Source: Patescibacteria group bacterium
GTDB lineage: Bacteria > Patescibacteriota > Microgenomatia > UBA1406 > GWC2-37-13
Direction: 5' to 3'
DNA: 64,000 nt
Assembly: GCA_025057905.1 (NCBI GenBank)
Contig: JANWUX010000001.1
Span: forward strand, 84,155 to 148,154
Shown: positions 42,947 through 52,609 of the stretch, piece after piece
Layout: each line of letters opens with the position of its first letter
Numbering within the stretch: position 1 is the stretch's first letter
Notes under the pieces: model-generated
The model's database searches: none
Told to the model about the DNA's origin: nothing
The model's input: only the letters and a program-made list of their open reading frames with translations
Position numbers and translations under genes: made by a program

Positions 42947-44767
42947 CTAATTGATCTTGAGCACTTGATCAGTCTTGAGATAATCATCAAAAATTTTCTG
43001 ACCGTTTAGGTTAATTATCCACCTCTGTTCAATCACCCCTGGTTGTTTTTGGATCATCAGTGCTTTTTGACTAATCGCTGATGGCAACTCGTAAGTGACA
43101 TTAACTATCGCTTTTCCTTGAGTTGGTACTTCAAGATAGCCTTCAAAAACAGTCTTTCCTAAATCTTCGTACACATTCACCTTTCTCAATGAACCTCTGA
43201 AGTTAATTAACTTCGATCCTTTAGGGACATACACCCTCAACCAATTTCTGAGAGTGGCATTAAGACACAAACCACCTCTTTCGAGATTACAGTCTGAGTG
43301 AGGATAAGGATTTCGGTAAGTGATTATCAGGTTTCTTTTATTTCCTTCTAACCTTAACTCAATAATTTCCCTTACAAAAAGATTTGATTTGGCACCGGCA
43401 AAATTCACATTATTGATATGAAGATAATCTTCATCAAAATCTTTAATTCTGCCAGCAAAGTTGACCTGCTCAACCGCTTTTTGAATCTCTTCGTCAACGA
43501 AGTATACCAGTATATGCTTTTGCTGGAGATTTTCAATCAAATTTGAGATAAAGGGACCCCAATATTGAGAAGGTGAAGATTTGAGAGCTTTCTCAACTAG
43601 AGCAAACATTAGACTGCCCAAGATTCCTTTGCGGTTTTCTTTTATGTAGCCGACTGGCCTACCAACGATGTCAAAAAGAGTATAGAGCACCTGAGGACAG
43701 TCACAACGACGATCAATTCTCGAAGAAAAGTTGATGCCTTCAGCATAAGTATCACCAAAGATAGTGAGCATATCGACTAACACTTTTGAGTCAATAGCAA
43801 TAATTCCATCATACTTTATCTTTTGATTACTCCTTTGGTAAAGAGATTCAAAAATCTTTACCGATTGATAAAAGTCAGGGGAAAGATTACTGTCTCTTAT
43901 GTAAAAAAAGGGGACATTTTTGTGATAGGTGGCAATCTCTCTAGGTGCCTTCGAATGAGAAGAAATGGAAGCATCAAGAGCATAGATATCATCAGATTTG
44001 ACGATACTAATTCTGCCATCTTTTATTTTAAAGACGGCGTAGAAAGTCAGGAAACCACCGGTGGCTCTTCTCTCTTTGTCATTTTGATAGAGAACAAGAT
44101 ATGTTTTTTCTTCCTTGCTGCCAAAAATTTCTGCCAGATTTTTTAATAGCGGTTGCGCGTCAACAAAAAGAGAGGCCAAACCGTCAAAGGTCTCTCTGGC
44201 ATTCTTTATGGATTTTCTTATCTCGAAGTTAAAGATTTTCTCTGGATATTTTTCGTTGTTAATTTTATTGACTTTCTCTCTTGCTTTATCGATATTAATC
44301 GCTATCTTATCAATTTTTTCTGTCAGCTTATCGAGCGTTAAAATTGCCGTTTGTAACCTTTCTTCGGCTGATTTTTTGATGAATGACGCCCCCCCTTTTT
44401 TAAAACCAATTAAATCAGCATAGGGCTCTACAGCGTTTATTGCTTCGGTTGCCGCCATTATCACATAATCTCCCGCTTCAATACCATGTTTGAGATCAGA
44501 AACATAGGGAATAAATGAAGCCCAATAAATAGACTGAGCAGCCTCTTTTAAATTTTGGTATTCTTGAAAGAATTTCTCAAGTCTATGTTTAAGAAGAGAA
44601 AGATCATTTTTGGAGAAATCAGCCTTGATTTGTTGAGCACTGCTGATGATTAATTGAGTTCTTTTGATAATGTTCATCACTGGAGAAATCACTAAAAAAT
44701 AACTCACTAGCGAAAGAAGAACAACTCCGATCACCAAACCAGTGAAAACTTTCTTTTTTTTCGTCAT
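42947..44767 (-). CDS. DUF4012 family membrane protein
   Basis: The 606-residue protein has an N-terminal membrane segment (about 7-29) and a large exterior domain of the DUF4012 family, which is common in Patescibacteria and Actinobacteria near polysaccharide genes. Recognisable segments are LVLYQNDKERRATGGFLTFYAVF, the following DDIYALD and the C-terminal beta domain with YRNPYPHSDC. The reaction is unknown. It follows the sugar-transferase cluster on the same strand. I use the ATG at 44767 over an upstream TTG. Confidence 0.87.
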   Translation of the reverse strand: MTKKKKVFTGLVIGVVLLSLVSYFLVISPVMNIIKRTQLIISSAQQIKADFSKNDLSLLKHRLEKFFQEYQNLKEAAQSIYWASFIPYVSDLKHGIEAGDYVIMAATEAINAVEPYADLIGFKKGGASFIKKSAEERLQTAILTLDKLTEKIDKIAINIDKAREKVNKINNEKYPEKIFNFEIRKSIKNARETFDGLASLFVDAQPLLKNLAEIFGSKEEKTYLVLYQNDKERRATGGFLTFYAVFKIKDGRISIVKSDDIYALDASISSHSKAPREIATYHKNVPFFYIRDSNLSPDFYQSVKIFESLYQRSNQKIKYDGIIAIDSKVLVDMLTIFGDTYAEGINFSSRIDRRCDCPQVLYTLFDIVGRPVGYIKENRKGILGSLMFALVEKALKSSPSQYWGPFISNLIENLQQKHILVYFVDEEIQKAVEQVNFAGRIKDFDEDYLHINNVNFAGAKSNLFVREIIELRLEGNKRNLIITYRNPYPHSDCNLERGGLCLNATLRNWLRVYVPKGSKLINFRGSLRKVNVYEDLGKTVFEGYLEVPTQGKAIVNVTYELPSAISQKALMIQKQPGVIEQRWIINLNGQKIFDDYLKTDQVLKIN

Positions 44768-44842
44768 GTCTTTCAATCAGTCAACTCCTAATGTAAATCG
44801 TACGTTAATCAAATTAATTATAAGTTTCTTCTCTCTTAAAAA

Positions 44843-45505
44843 TCAAACGGCACCTCTTCCCGAAATCATAACAAAAGGAGTTTTAAGGATGATCTTTAGA
44901 TCGTTCCACAAAGAGATATTATCTACATAACTCGCATCAATCTCAATTCTTTTATCGAAATTAACCTCCGACCTGCCTGAGACCTGCCACAGTCCCGTTA
45001 TTCCTGGTTTGACGGATAAGACTTTTTTCACTAGTTTCCTTGTTTGTGGATACTTCTTTAATTGATCTCTCAACTCATCAGGATAATAGGCTCTTGGACC
45101 AACAATGCTCATTTCCCCCTTAAGAACATTTATAAACTGTGGAATCTCATCTATAGAGTGTTTCCTGATAAACTTGCCGACCCGGGTAACTCGCGGATCT
45201 TCTTTTAGTTTATAACTGCCTCTTTTGTATTTGACAAAGAGAGTTTTATACTTTGGGTCGGTTCTAAGAAGAAAATGAGCATTGGCGATCATTGATCTGA
45301 ATTTATACATCTTGAATTTTTTTCCGTCTTGTCCAACTCGCTCAGGGACATCAGCTAAGACTGGTCCCGGAGAGTCGAGTTTTATCAAAATAGCCGTTAT
45401 CATGGAAATTGGGGCAAAAAAAACCAAGAGAATTAGACTCAGAACGATATCAAAAACTCTTTTCGTGAGTCTTTGATAGCTTTCTCCTTCAAAAAGAGTC
45501 TTCAT
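44843..45505 (-). CDS. Undecaprenyl-phosphate sugar phosphotransferase
   Basis: The 220-residue protein is a monotopic bacterial sugar transferase (WcaJ/WbaP catalytic domain). It loads the first sugar phosphate on the lipid carrier of a surface glycan. The hydrophobic reentrant helix is at about 16-37 (VFDIVLSLILLVFFAPIS); the conserved core includes DSPGPVLADVPERVGQDGKKF split by a short loop, KFRSM, RKHSIDEIPQFINVLKGEMS, VGPRAY, PGITGLWQVSGRS, and YVDNISLWNDLKIILKT. The multi-pass N-terminal region of WcaJ is absent, which is normal for the short subclass. It follows manC by 2 nt. Confidence 0.95.
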   Translation of the reverse strand: MKTLFEGESYQRLTKRVFDIVLSLILLVFFAPISMITAILIKLDSPGPVLADVPERVGQDGKKFKMYKFRSMIANAHFLLRTDPKYKTLFVKYKRGSYKLKEDPRVTRVGKFIRKHSIDEIPQFINVLKGEMSIVGPRAYYPDELRDQLKKYPQTRKLVKKVLSVKPGITGLWQVSGRSEVNFDKRIEIDASYVDNISLWNDLKIILKTPFVMISGRGAV

Positions 45506-45507
45506 TT

Positions 45508-46593
45508 CTAAACGTGTTTTTCGATTAAAGTCCCGGCGAAATTCTCGACCATCTCTTTAATCTTTGAGATTGATTTTTTTTTTGCAATCAAGATAACATC
45601 ATTGGTGTTGACAACAATATTCTCATCGAGATCAACAGCGACAACTAGCTTGTCAAATTGATAGTTATAGATCAAGGAATCTTTCACATCCTTGAGAAAA
45701 ACCTTTCCTCTAACAACATTTTCTTCTTCATAATTTTGAAGCGCCTCTTTTAATGCTTCCCAGCTCCCCACATCACTCCAGCCAATATCCTCAACCACCA
45801 CTAGACCTTCTTCTGGATTTAGTTTCTCCAGAATCAGATTATCAAAACTAACACTAGGCAGCTCTTGATATACTCTTTCTAAAATCCGGAGGTAATCACT
45901 TGTCCCGTAGGCATCAATGATTTTTTTTAATTTCTGGTAAAGCTCTGGGGCGAATTTTTTAAAACAGCCGCTAACAAAACTTGGCATTGTCACAAAATAG
46001 CCTAAGTTCCAGCAGTGATGGCCGCTAATGAAAAATTTCTTCGCTGTTTTTTCATCAGGCTTGTACTTGAATCCATTAAACTCATAAAAAGATACATCAT
46101 CCAACCTTCTTATTTGTTTACCAAAATTAATATAACCCAGATTAACACTTGGGAACCTTGGTTTGTGACCAATGAAAATGATTTTGTCCCTTTCTTTTTC
46201 AATCAGAGAGGCAGATTTGATAATGACTTTTTTAAATCGATCGACATCCTTGACCAAATGATCGCTCCAGAGAATCACTACTGGTTTATCAGGAAATTTT
46301 TTTTCGATAATGCCAATTGCCAACCCAACCGCTGGTCCGACGTCTCTCTTCTCTGGTTCAAAGATTAGGTTTTGATCAGGAATCTTTGGCAGTTGCTTCT
46401 TAACAATTTTTTGATATAGAAAGTTAGTGGAAATATAAATGTCCTCATAATCAAACGCCGGAATTAGTCTCTTCACCGCTAATTGAAGAGTCGACTGATC
46501 ATCAACTATTTTTTCAAATTGTTTAGGGGATTTTTTTCTTGATAAAGGCCAGAGTCTTGTCCCCGTCCCACCGGCGAAAATGATCGCTTTCAT
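45508..46593 (-). CDS. manC: Mannose-1-phosphate guanylyltransferase
   Basis: The enzyme makes GDP-mannose for surface glycans. The 361-residue protein has the nucleotidyltransferase start AIIFAGGTGTRLWPLSRKKSPKQF, LIFEPEKRDVGPAVGLAIG, WSDHLVKD, and the C-terminal DIGWSDVGSWEAL. It lacks the phosphomannose-isomerase cupin that many ManC proteins carry, so a separate ManA would be needed. It overlaps the upstream glycosyltransferase by 4 nt and precedes the sugar transferase by 2 nt, giving a tight envelope-glycan operon. Confidence 0.95.
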   Translation of the reverse strand: MKAIIFAGGTGTRLWPLSRKKSPKQFEKIVDDQSTLQLAVKRLIPAFDYEDIYISTNFLYQKIVKKQLPKIPDQNLIFEPEKRDVGPAVGLAIGIIEKKFPDKPVVILWSDHLVKDVDRFKKVIIKSASLIEKERDKIIFIGHKPRFPSVNLGYINFGKQIRRLDDVSFYEFNGFKYKPDEKTAKKFFISGHHCWNLGYFVTMPSFVSGCFKKFAPELYQKLKKIIDAYGTSDYLRILERVYQELPSVSFDNLILEKLNPEEGLVVVEDIGWSDVGSWEALKEALQNYEEENVVRGKVFLKDVKDSLIYNYQFDKLVVAVDLDENIVVNTNDVILIAKKKSISKIKEMVENFAGTLIEKHV

Positions 46594-47696
46594 AAACTCG
46601 CCAGAAAATTTTTAATAAATTTTTTTTTGTCAAATCTTTGGAGAAATTTACCCGTATCTTGTTTTTTCCTTAGATTGTACTTTAATTGATTAAATCTTTC
46701 AATCGCTTCTCTAAGAGCTGTTTCATTTTGATCTTCGAAAAAAATTCCTGTTTGTTTATCAATGACAGTTTCGGTCGCCCCTCCTTTTCGGTAGGCAATT
46801 ACCGGACAGGAAAAAAACTGGGCTTCAAGAGAAACAAGACCAAAGTCTTCTTCTTGAGGCATAATTAGAGCCTCAGCCCTTGAATAAAGATAAGCAAGTT
46901 CTTCATCTCTTAAATCAGAAAGAAAAAAAATATTCCCTCTGGTCATTTTTTTCAGTTTGTTTGCCTGCGTTCCTTGACCAACAACAATCAAGGGCAATCT
47001 CAAATCGCTAAATACTCTGACCGCTAGGTCAATTCTTTTATACGGTTCAAGGCGGGAAACAACGAGAAAAAACTTCTGATGAAATTCTTTCAAAAAGTTT
47101 GGGGGTGATTTTTTTTTGCCAACCTTATACCAATAATCTAAATCAAAGGGAGGATAGACTACCTTTGCATCTCTTCCATAGATCTTTAGACATCTTTCTC
47201 TTACTGTTTTTGAAATGGCAATCATCTTATCTGGGCGCTGACTAGCAACAAGGTCCCATTTTCGCAGATACTCAATGTAGGCCATTAGTAAACGATTTGT
47301 TTTTTTCATGTAATCACTCAAATGAGTCCACAAAAATCTTGTTGGCGTTAAGAGGTAACAAATGTGCCGTGTCTGCGGCTGAACAATTATTCCTTTAGAA
47401 AAAGAAGATGAAACTGAAATAACTAACTCAAAATTTTTGAAAGAAAAACTCTCAAAAGCAAAGGGAAGGAAAGGTAGGGAAAGCAGTCGATTGTTTCTGA
47501 TGAAACTGGGGAATTTTTGAAGAAAAGAGAGTTCTTTTGGCAAGCCTTTTGCCCACCAGGCTCTCGTTTCATCATAGATAGAACCAAAAAAAATCGCCTG
47601 AGGAAAAATCTCTCTTAAAACTAGAAGAACTCTCTCAACACCTCCCCACTTATCTAGCCAGTCGTAGACAATCGCAACTCGTTTTTGGTGTCTCAT
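46590..47696 (-). CDS. Glycosyltransferase family 4 (mannosyltransferase-like)
   Basis: The 368-residue GT-B enzyme begins with VAIVYDWLDKWGGVERVL, the usual acceptor-side loop of WbaZ-like mannosyltransferases, and has donor-side motifs FLVVSRLEPYKRIDLAVRVF and the EX7E region EDFGLVSLEAQFFSCPVIAY. SQRPDKMIAISKTVRERC lies between the domains. With ManC next door the donor is probably GDP-mannose, which is inference. It overlaps both neighbours by 4 nt. Confidence 0.93.
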   Translation of the reverse strand: MRHQKRVAIVYDWLDKWGGVERVLLVLREIFPQAIFFGSIYDETRAWWAKGLPKELSFLQKFPSFIRNNRLLSLPFLPFAFESFSFKNFELVISVSSSFSKGIIVQPQTRHICYLLTPTRFLWTHLSDYMKKTNRLLMAYIEYLRKWDLVASQRPDKMIAISKTVRERCLKIYGRDAKVVYPPFDLDYWYKVGKKKSPPNFLKEFHQKFFLVVSRLEPYKRIDLAVRVFSDLRLPLIVVGQGTQANKLKKMTRGNIFFLSDLRDEELAYLYSRAEALIMPQEEDFGLVSLEAQFFSCPVIAYRKGGATETVIDKQTGIFFEDQNETALREAIERFNQLKYNLRKKQDTGKFLQRFDKKKFIKNFLASL

Positions 47697-48805
47697 TTGG
47701 CTGTCAGAAGTTTAAGATAAGCTTTCACCGTCTCCGCGGTCATTTTTCTAAAGGAGAGTTTCTTCAAGACCGAAGAATAAACAAATTTGTTTTTCTTTTT
47801 GAGAAATAAATTAATCTTTGCCCGCATGTCTTTAACGCTTCGAGGGTCAAAAGCTAAGTAGTTATGATCCCAAATCTCCTCAAAAACCTCAATCTTTGAG
47901 GCAAGAATTGGCTTCTTGAAGTAAGCCGCTTCAGCCAAGGTCAAGCCAAATCCTTCTGCCAAGGAAGGATGAATAAGAGCCAAACAGTTTTTGTACAACC
48001 AAGAAATTTCTTCTTGGCAACGGTTTGTTAGTAAAAAAACTCTTTTTTCTAAAGAAAAATTACTTATTTGCTTCTTTATTTTTTTAGCAAAAAAATCATC
48101 TGGACCGACAAGGACTAACTGGCAGTTTCGAGGAACATCTTTGAAAACAGCGATTAATCTCTCAACATTTTTGTGAGGATAGAAATTTCCAACATATAAA
48201 AAAAAATTTTTAAGTTTCCAACTTAAAATTGGCCTTATAATTTTTTTTATTTTTATTTGAAAATCAACCCCTTCGTAGATAACTTTTATCTTATTTTTTA
48301 GGTTTAAAAACCAAAAATGCTTTTCCAGCTGATCTCTAACGGAAAAAGTTGGCGTAATAATCATTTCCGCTCGGATAAGAGAAACGAAAAAAAATATTCT
48401 GAAAATCAATTGCCTAAAAAAATAGAAGAAGAAATTTCTTGTTGAGGCCTTCCCCGTTCGAAAAAAAACTAAAGTTAAATCATGAACCGTCAAAACATAT
48501 TTCCTTGGATAAAGAAAAGGAAAAGTAAAGTAAGGGAAGTGAACTAAATCGAGATTATCTTTAGTTAATAGCCGGAGAAAACCAATTTGTTCAGATAAGG
48601 TATGCCAACGAAAGTTAGCTAGCCTTTTTTTTATGTTTTTTCTTTTAAAATTAAGCCTTTCAAAGTCATCCTTGAGAAGGTAGACGTAGAAAATAATCTC
48701 AGACCTGTTCATCTTGTCCAAGTAGAAAAGAAGATTTCTCAAGTAGGTACCAATACCCGTCTGACGATAAAGTCTGGCATCAATGCCGATTCGCCACACT
48801 ACCAT
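47693..48805 (-). CDS. Glycosyltransferase family 4
   Basis: The 370-residue GT-B enzyme starts VVWRIGIDARLYRQTGIGTY, the common opening of this group, then VHFPYFTFPFLYPRKYVLTVHDL, LYVGNFYPHKNVERLI and the EX7E segment HPSLAEGFGLTLAEAA. I chose the ATG at 48805 because the longer form from 48880 would add residues encoded inside the upstream gene. It still overlaps that gene by 26 nt and the next gene by 4 nt. It builds part of the surface glycan; donor and acceptor are unknown. Confidence 0.9.
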   Translation of the reverse strand: MVVWRIGIDARLYRQTGIGTYLRNLLFYLDKMNRSEIIFYVYLLKDDFERLNFKRKNIKKRLANFRWHTLSEQIGFLRLLTKDNLDLVHFPYFTFPFLYPRKYVLTVHDLTLVFFRTGKASTRNFFFYFFRQLIFRIFFFVSLIRAEMIITPTFSVRDQLEKHFWFLNLKNKIKVIYEGVDFQIKIKKIIRPILSWKLKNFFLYVGNFYPHKNVERLIAVFKDVPRNCQLVLVGPDDFFAKKIKKQISNFSLEKRVFLLTNRCQEEISWLYKNCLALIHPSLAEGFGLTLAEAAYFKKPILASKIEVFEEIWDHNYLAFDPRSVKDMRAKINLFLKKKNKFVYSSVLKKLSFRKMTAETVKAYLKLLTAK

Positions 48806-49688
48806 AGAGAGCAAGTTTTTTCTTAATGTCGATAAGAAGATAGACCAATTGATTAAAGAGCCATGGATACTGACAAGCATAGTGCCTACGGTAAAAAATC
48901 TTCATCGCCTCATAGAAATGCCAAACAGTCTGTTTTTTTATTCTTGGATCATCTTCTTTTAGACCAGAAACTGACTTAAAGTGGATTACCGACCAAAGTG
49001 GATAAAAAACAATCTGGTAACCAAGTTTTTTCATCTGCCAGCAAAGATCTATATCCTCACCGTAGGCAAAATAGTCCTCACAAAAACCACCCACTTTCTC
49101 AATGATCGATTTTCTTGAAAACAAAAACGCTCCAGTTAAGGAATCAATTTCATGAATTTCTTCCTTGTTTAAGTATGTCATATGATAACCACCAAAAATC
49201 CTGTTCAGTAATGGAAAAGAGGAAAAAATTTTTTCCAAGCCAGTAAAATAACAAAAAGATCGCCACGGTGTCGGAAAACCTCGATGACAAGCTGGATCTA
49301 ACTGGCCACTAGGCAGAATAACCTTCACTGTTAAAGCCCCTATCTGAGGGTAGCGATTGAGTAAGAAGATTAAATCACAAAAATCAATCTCTGAGACAAT
49401 GACATCGGGATTAAGAAAAAGAAGATAAACACCTCTAGCCTTCCTAAGACCAACGTTGCATGCTTTAGAAAAACCAAGATTATCTCTAAGAAAAACTGGC
49501 TTTAATTCTCTCCATGAATTAGCAAACTGCCTGAGAAGATCAACTGTTTTCTCCTCTGAACCATTATCAACGACAATTACTTCGTAATTTATCGGGTATT
49601 TTCTGAAGTTTTCCTTCAAGGAAAGAAGTGATTTTTTTAGCACCTGATCAGCATTAAAGGAGACAATAACAACAGATAAAATCTCCAT
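48780..49688 (-). CDS. Glycosyltransferase family 2 (rhamnosyltransferase-like)
   Basis: The 302-residue GT-A enzyme has SVVIVSFNADQVLKKSL, VIVVDNGSEEKT, DNLGFSKACNVGLRKARG and FLNPDVIV (metal-binding D-x-D-like site), and DYFAYGEDIDLCWQMKKLGY, typical of dTDP-rhamnosyltransferases of the WbbL group. The C-terminus could associate with the membrane but has no clear helix. It is the first gene of the glycan cluster and starts only 9 nt after rpsI, so the cluster may be read from the ribosomal operon. Confidence 0.93.
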   Translation of the reverse strand: MEILSVVIVSFNADQVLKKSLLSLKENFRKYPINYEVIVVDNGSEEKTVDLLRQFANSWRELKPVFLRDNLGFSKACNVGLRKARGVYLLFLNPDVIVSEIDFCDLIFLLNRYPQIGALTVKVILPSGQLDPACHRGFPTPWRSFCYFTGLEKIFSSFPLLNRIFGGYHMTYLNKEEIHEIDSLTGAFLFSRKSIIEKVGGFCEDYFAYGEDIDLCWQMKKLGYQIVFYPLWSVIHFKSVSGLKEDDPRIKKQTVWHFYEAMKIFYRRHYACQYPWLFNQLVYLLIDIKKKLALYGSVANRH

Positions 49689-49697
49689 AAAAATCGG

Positions 49698-50150
49698 TTA
49701 CCGCTTTGGAGATTGTTTCTCTCTTCTGGCTTTTCCGCCCAGTCCGACCTTTCGCCTCTCTTTCTCGCGAGGATCACGAGTTAAAAGACCTTCTTTTTTT
49801 AGAATTGGCTTGTAACTTTGGTCAACAAGAACAAGGGCGCGGGCAAGACCATGTATAATTGCTTCTTTTTGACCAGTCTTTCCTCCTCCTTTAACTAGAA
49901 TACTGATTGCAAATCTGTCTTCGTTGTTTGTCAGGTTCAGAGGTTTTTTTATCAAATCAATCTCATAATCTCGAGAGTAAAGATTTTCAAGTTTCTTCTT
50001 GTTTACATAGATTTCACCTTTTTTTATTTTCTGACCGTTGACCTCGACTTGATTTTTTTTTGAATCAACTAAATACAATCTTATGCGAGCAACAGCTCTC
50101 TTTCTTCGACCAACGCTTTCGTAGTAAAAAAGCTCTTTTGATTTTCTCAT
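49698..50150 (-). CDS. rpsI: Small ribosomal subunit protein uS9
   Basis: The 150-residue protein carries YESVGRRKRAVARIRLY near the start and the C-terminal tail GLGGKARREKQSPKR, which reaches the P-site tRNA. The C-terminal arginine follows a lysine (KR), the family ending. It overlaps rplM by 1 nt, the usual uL13-uS9 pair, here placed at the end of the alpha operon. Confidence 0.97.
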   Translation of the reverse strand: MRKSKELFYYESVGRRKRAVARIRLYLVDSKKNQVEVNGQKIKKGEIYVNKKKLENLYSRDYEIDLIKKPLNLTNNEDRFAISILVKGGGKTGQKEAIIHGLARALVLVDQSYKPILKKEGLLTRDPREKERRKVGLGGKARREKQSPKR

Positions 50151-50590
50151 TAACGATCCCTCCCAAGAAACTTGTCCTTAAAAGGATGATCTTCACTAGG
50201 ATAAACAAAAAGTCTCTTCAATCTCTCTTTTCTAAATTTGTTTTTTGGTAGCATTCCCGAGACCGCTTTCTTGATCACAAAATCTGGTTTGGTCTCAATT
50301 AGATCCCGAAACTTTCTAATTTTTAGACCGCCAGGGTAGCCCGAGTAACTAGTGTAAACTTTTGTTTCTTTTTTCTTACCAGTGATAATAATTTTCTTTG
50401 CATTAATAACGACCACATAATCGCCAACATCTAGATAAGGAACATAGCTAGGCTTATTCTTTCCTTGAAGAAACTTCGTGATTTGTGAGGCCAGACGGCC
50501 TAGAATCTTATCCTTAGCATCAATCAAGTGCCAGTATCGCTCTACTTCTTGGAGTTTTACTGGAGTTGTCTGTTGAGTTAGTTTTTTCAT
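50150..50590 (-). CDS. rplM: Large ribosomal subunit protein uL13
   Basis: The 146-residue protein has the family motifs WHLIDAKDKILGRLASQI, GDYVVVINAKKIIITGKK and KAVSGMLPKNKFRKERLKRLFVY split by no gap. It binds 23S rRNA early in assembly. It overlaps rplQ by 4 nt upstream and rpsI by 1 nt downstream. Confidence 0.97.
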   Translation of the reverse strand: MKKLTQQTTPVKLQEVERYWHLIDAKDKILGRLASQITKFLQGKNKPSYVPYLDVGDYVVVINAKKIIITGKKKETKVYTSYSGYPGGLKIRKFRDLIETKPDFVIKKAVSGMLPKNKFRKERLKRLFVYPSEDHPFKDKFLGRDR

Positions 50591-51024
50591 TGTTTATCTT
50601 TTTTTTTCAATTTAAGCTCCGTCGATGGGGGTTTTCTTGTCACAGGTTTATTCTCAGACCTCTTTGTCAAAGGATGAGCCCACTCAATCCTCGCTATGAC
50701 CGCTCCATCACCGGCACGAAAATCAACTCTTCTTATTCTAACATAGCCACCAACAATTCCCGAAAAGGAGGGACTTATCTCTTCAAATATCTTCTTTACC
50801 AGTCGAGGATCCATCAGGTAACGAAGGAGATAGTTTTTATTTGCCTCGTTGAAAATCTTTCCCCTAGAGATTATCCGATCCACCATTCTTTTGAGAAGCT
50901 TGGCTTTTTCAAGGGTAGTGGTCAATTGATTTCTCTCAATAAAATTTATCAGAAGTTTTCTAATCAACATCTTATTTGAGTCCTTGCCGAGTCTGAATTT
51001 TACTTTTTCAACTCGATGTCTCAT
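50587..51024 (-). CDS. rplQ: Large ribosomal subunit protein bL17
   Basis: The 145-residue protein matches bL17: FRLGKDSNKMLIRKLLINFI, TTLEKAKLLKRMVDRIISRG and VRIRRVDFRAGDGAVIARIEW. The C-terminal 25 residues are an added basic tail. It overlaps rpoA and rplM by 4 nt each, as expected at the end of the alpha operon. Confidence 0.97.
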   Translation of the reverse strand: MRHRVEKVKFRLGKDSNKMLIRKLLINFIERNQLTTTLEKAKLLKRMVDRIISRGKIFNEANKNYLLRYLMDPRLVKKIFEEISPSFSGIVGGYVRIRRVDFRAGDGAVIARIEWAHPLTKRSENKPVTRKPPSTELKLKKKDKQ

Positions 51025-51944
51025 AGCTCAAGATTGATTTTCTTTAACTCATTTTCGATTAGTTCAATTGATTTCTTGCCTACACCTTTCATTTTCATCA
51101 ATTTTTCCTTACCCACCTTTATCAGATCGGCCACCGTTTCGATATTTTCTTTGAGAAGAGCATTAACAACTCTTGAAGGGAGGTTAAGTTCGTCAATAAT
51201 CATCTCGTAATACTTCTTCTCGATTGACTTTTTTCCTTCCTCATCTCCTGGTTTCTGTTCCGATTTCTTTTCATCAGCCTTAGAGGTAATAACTAGAAAG
51301 TACCTTGAAAGCAAATCGCTTGATTGCTGAAGAGCTTGATTTGGACTAATTGTTCCATCTGTCCAGATCTCAATGATCAATTTCTCGAAATTTGATCTTC
51401 TTCCTACACGCGTGTTTTCGACTCGAGTGTTGACTCTTCTTATTGGCGAAAAAAAAGCATCCACTGGTATAAACCCAGGCTCCCTATCTTCTCTTTCTTG
51501 AGCGGTTATATATCCATAACCGATTTCAACAATGGCCTCAATTACCAGTTCAGTTTTCTCTCCAGTAATTTCAGCAATGTAAAGATCGCTGTTGATTGGT
51601 TTTATCTCGCCTTCAAAATCCTTTCCGTAGATCTTCCTTGGGCCTTTTAACTCAAGAGAGATTTTAAATTTTTTTTGACTGGTTTCATCAATCTTAAACT
51701 TTAGTTGCTTCATATTCATAACGATCTCTAGTGCTGATTCCTTGACTCCTTCTATTGGCATGAAAAAATGAGGAACACCAATGATTCTTATTTGGGTGAC
51801 AGCCGCGCCTCTTAGAGAAGACAAAAGAGTTCTTCTGAGAGCGTTGCCTAGACTGTTGGCAAAACTTGGCGGCAGAGGTTCGATGACAAAATTGCCATAA
51901 TTTTCAGATTCGGTTTTTTTTATCTCAAAATTTGGTTCTAGCAT
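51021..51944 (-). CDS. rpoA: RNA polymerase alpha subunit
   Basis: The 307-residue protein has the dimerising N-terminal domain (FVIEPLPPSFANSLGNALRRTLLSS, AAVTQIRI) and a C-terminal DNA-binding domain with two helix-hairpin-helix elements (LNLPSRVVNALLKENIETVADL, LMKMKGVGKKSIELIENEL). Both domains are present, so UP-element and activator contact remain possible. A lysine- and glutamate-rich linker joins them. It lies 27 nt after rpsD. Confidence 0.98.
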   Translation of the reverse strand: MLEPNFEIKKTESENYGNFVIEPLPPSFANSLGNALRRTLLSSLRGAAVTQIRIIGVPHFFMPIEGVKESALEIVMNMKQLKFKIDETSQKKFKISLELKGPRKIYGKDFEGEIKPINSDLYIAEITGEKTELVIEAIVEIGYGYITAQEREDREPGFIPVDAFFSPIRRVNTRVENTRVGRRSNFEKLIIEIWTDGTISPNQALQQSSDLLSRYFLVITSKADEKKSEQKPGDEEGKKSIEKKYYEMIIDELNLPSRVVNALLKENIETVADLIKVGKEKLMKMKGVGKKSIELIENELKKINLEL

Positions 51945-51971
51945 ATCCTTGTAAAAAACTTCTAATTTTTT

Positions 51972-52598
51972 TCATTTTGAATAATACTCTATCACTAGCC
52001 TTAAGTTAACTTGTTTGCTGATTTCTTGACCATCAGGCAAAGCAACTATTTCTCCCCTCAAATTTTCTCGTTTGAGCCAAGAAGGTACGACAACATTAGT
52101 GCTTTTTTCGATAAACTCTTTCAAGTATGGAATGCCCAAGATTTTTTTTTCATCAAGAAATGCGATCTGATCACCAATCTTAACTTGATAGGAAGGGATC
52201 GTTACTTTCTTCCCGTTGACCATAACATGGCCATGAGTGATCAATTGTCGACCAGAACTTCGAGTTGGGACAAAGCCTAACCGATAGAGAACATTATCTA
52301 ATCGTCTCTCAAGAAACTGACACAATAAGAGGGAAGTGTTCCCTTTTGCAGAGGAGGCCTTTTTGAAATAGTTTTTCAATTGTCTTTCGTTGATTCCAAA
52401 AATATATTTTATTTTTTGCTTCTCTTTTAACTGAAGTCCATACTCAGAGATCTTTCTTATTTTTTTGTTTCCGTGTTGACCTGGAGGAATATTTATTCTT
52501 CTTAAAAGTCGAACATGAGCGTTAGTCCCTGGCGTTTTCAGCCCAAGATCGACTCCCAGTTGCCGAGCCAATCGATTCTTTGGACCAGTGTCTCTCAT
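51972..52598 (-). CDS. rpsD: Small ribosomal subunit protein uS4
   Basis: The 208-residue protein has a basic N-terminus without zinc cysteines, YGLQLKEKQKIKYIFGINERQLKNYF, and the S4 RNA-binding domain RRLDNVLYRLGFVPTRSSGRQLITHGHVMVNGKKV. It is a primary 16S binder and in many bacteria represses the alpha operon. It sits 11 nt after rpsK. Confidence 0.97.
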   Translation of the reverse strand: MRDTGPKNRLARQLGVDLGLKTPGTNAHVRLLRRINIPPGQHGNKKIRKISEYGLQLKEKQKIKYIFGINERQLKNYFKKASSAKGNTSLLLCQFLERRLDNVLYRLGFVPTRSSGRQLITHGHVMVNGKKVTIPSYQVKIGDQIAFLDEKKILGIPYLKEFIEKSTNVVVPSWLKRENLRGEIVALPDGQEISKQVNLRLVIEYYSK

Positions 52599-52609
52599 TT
52601 TCTAAAAAA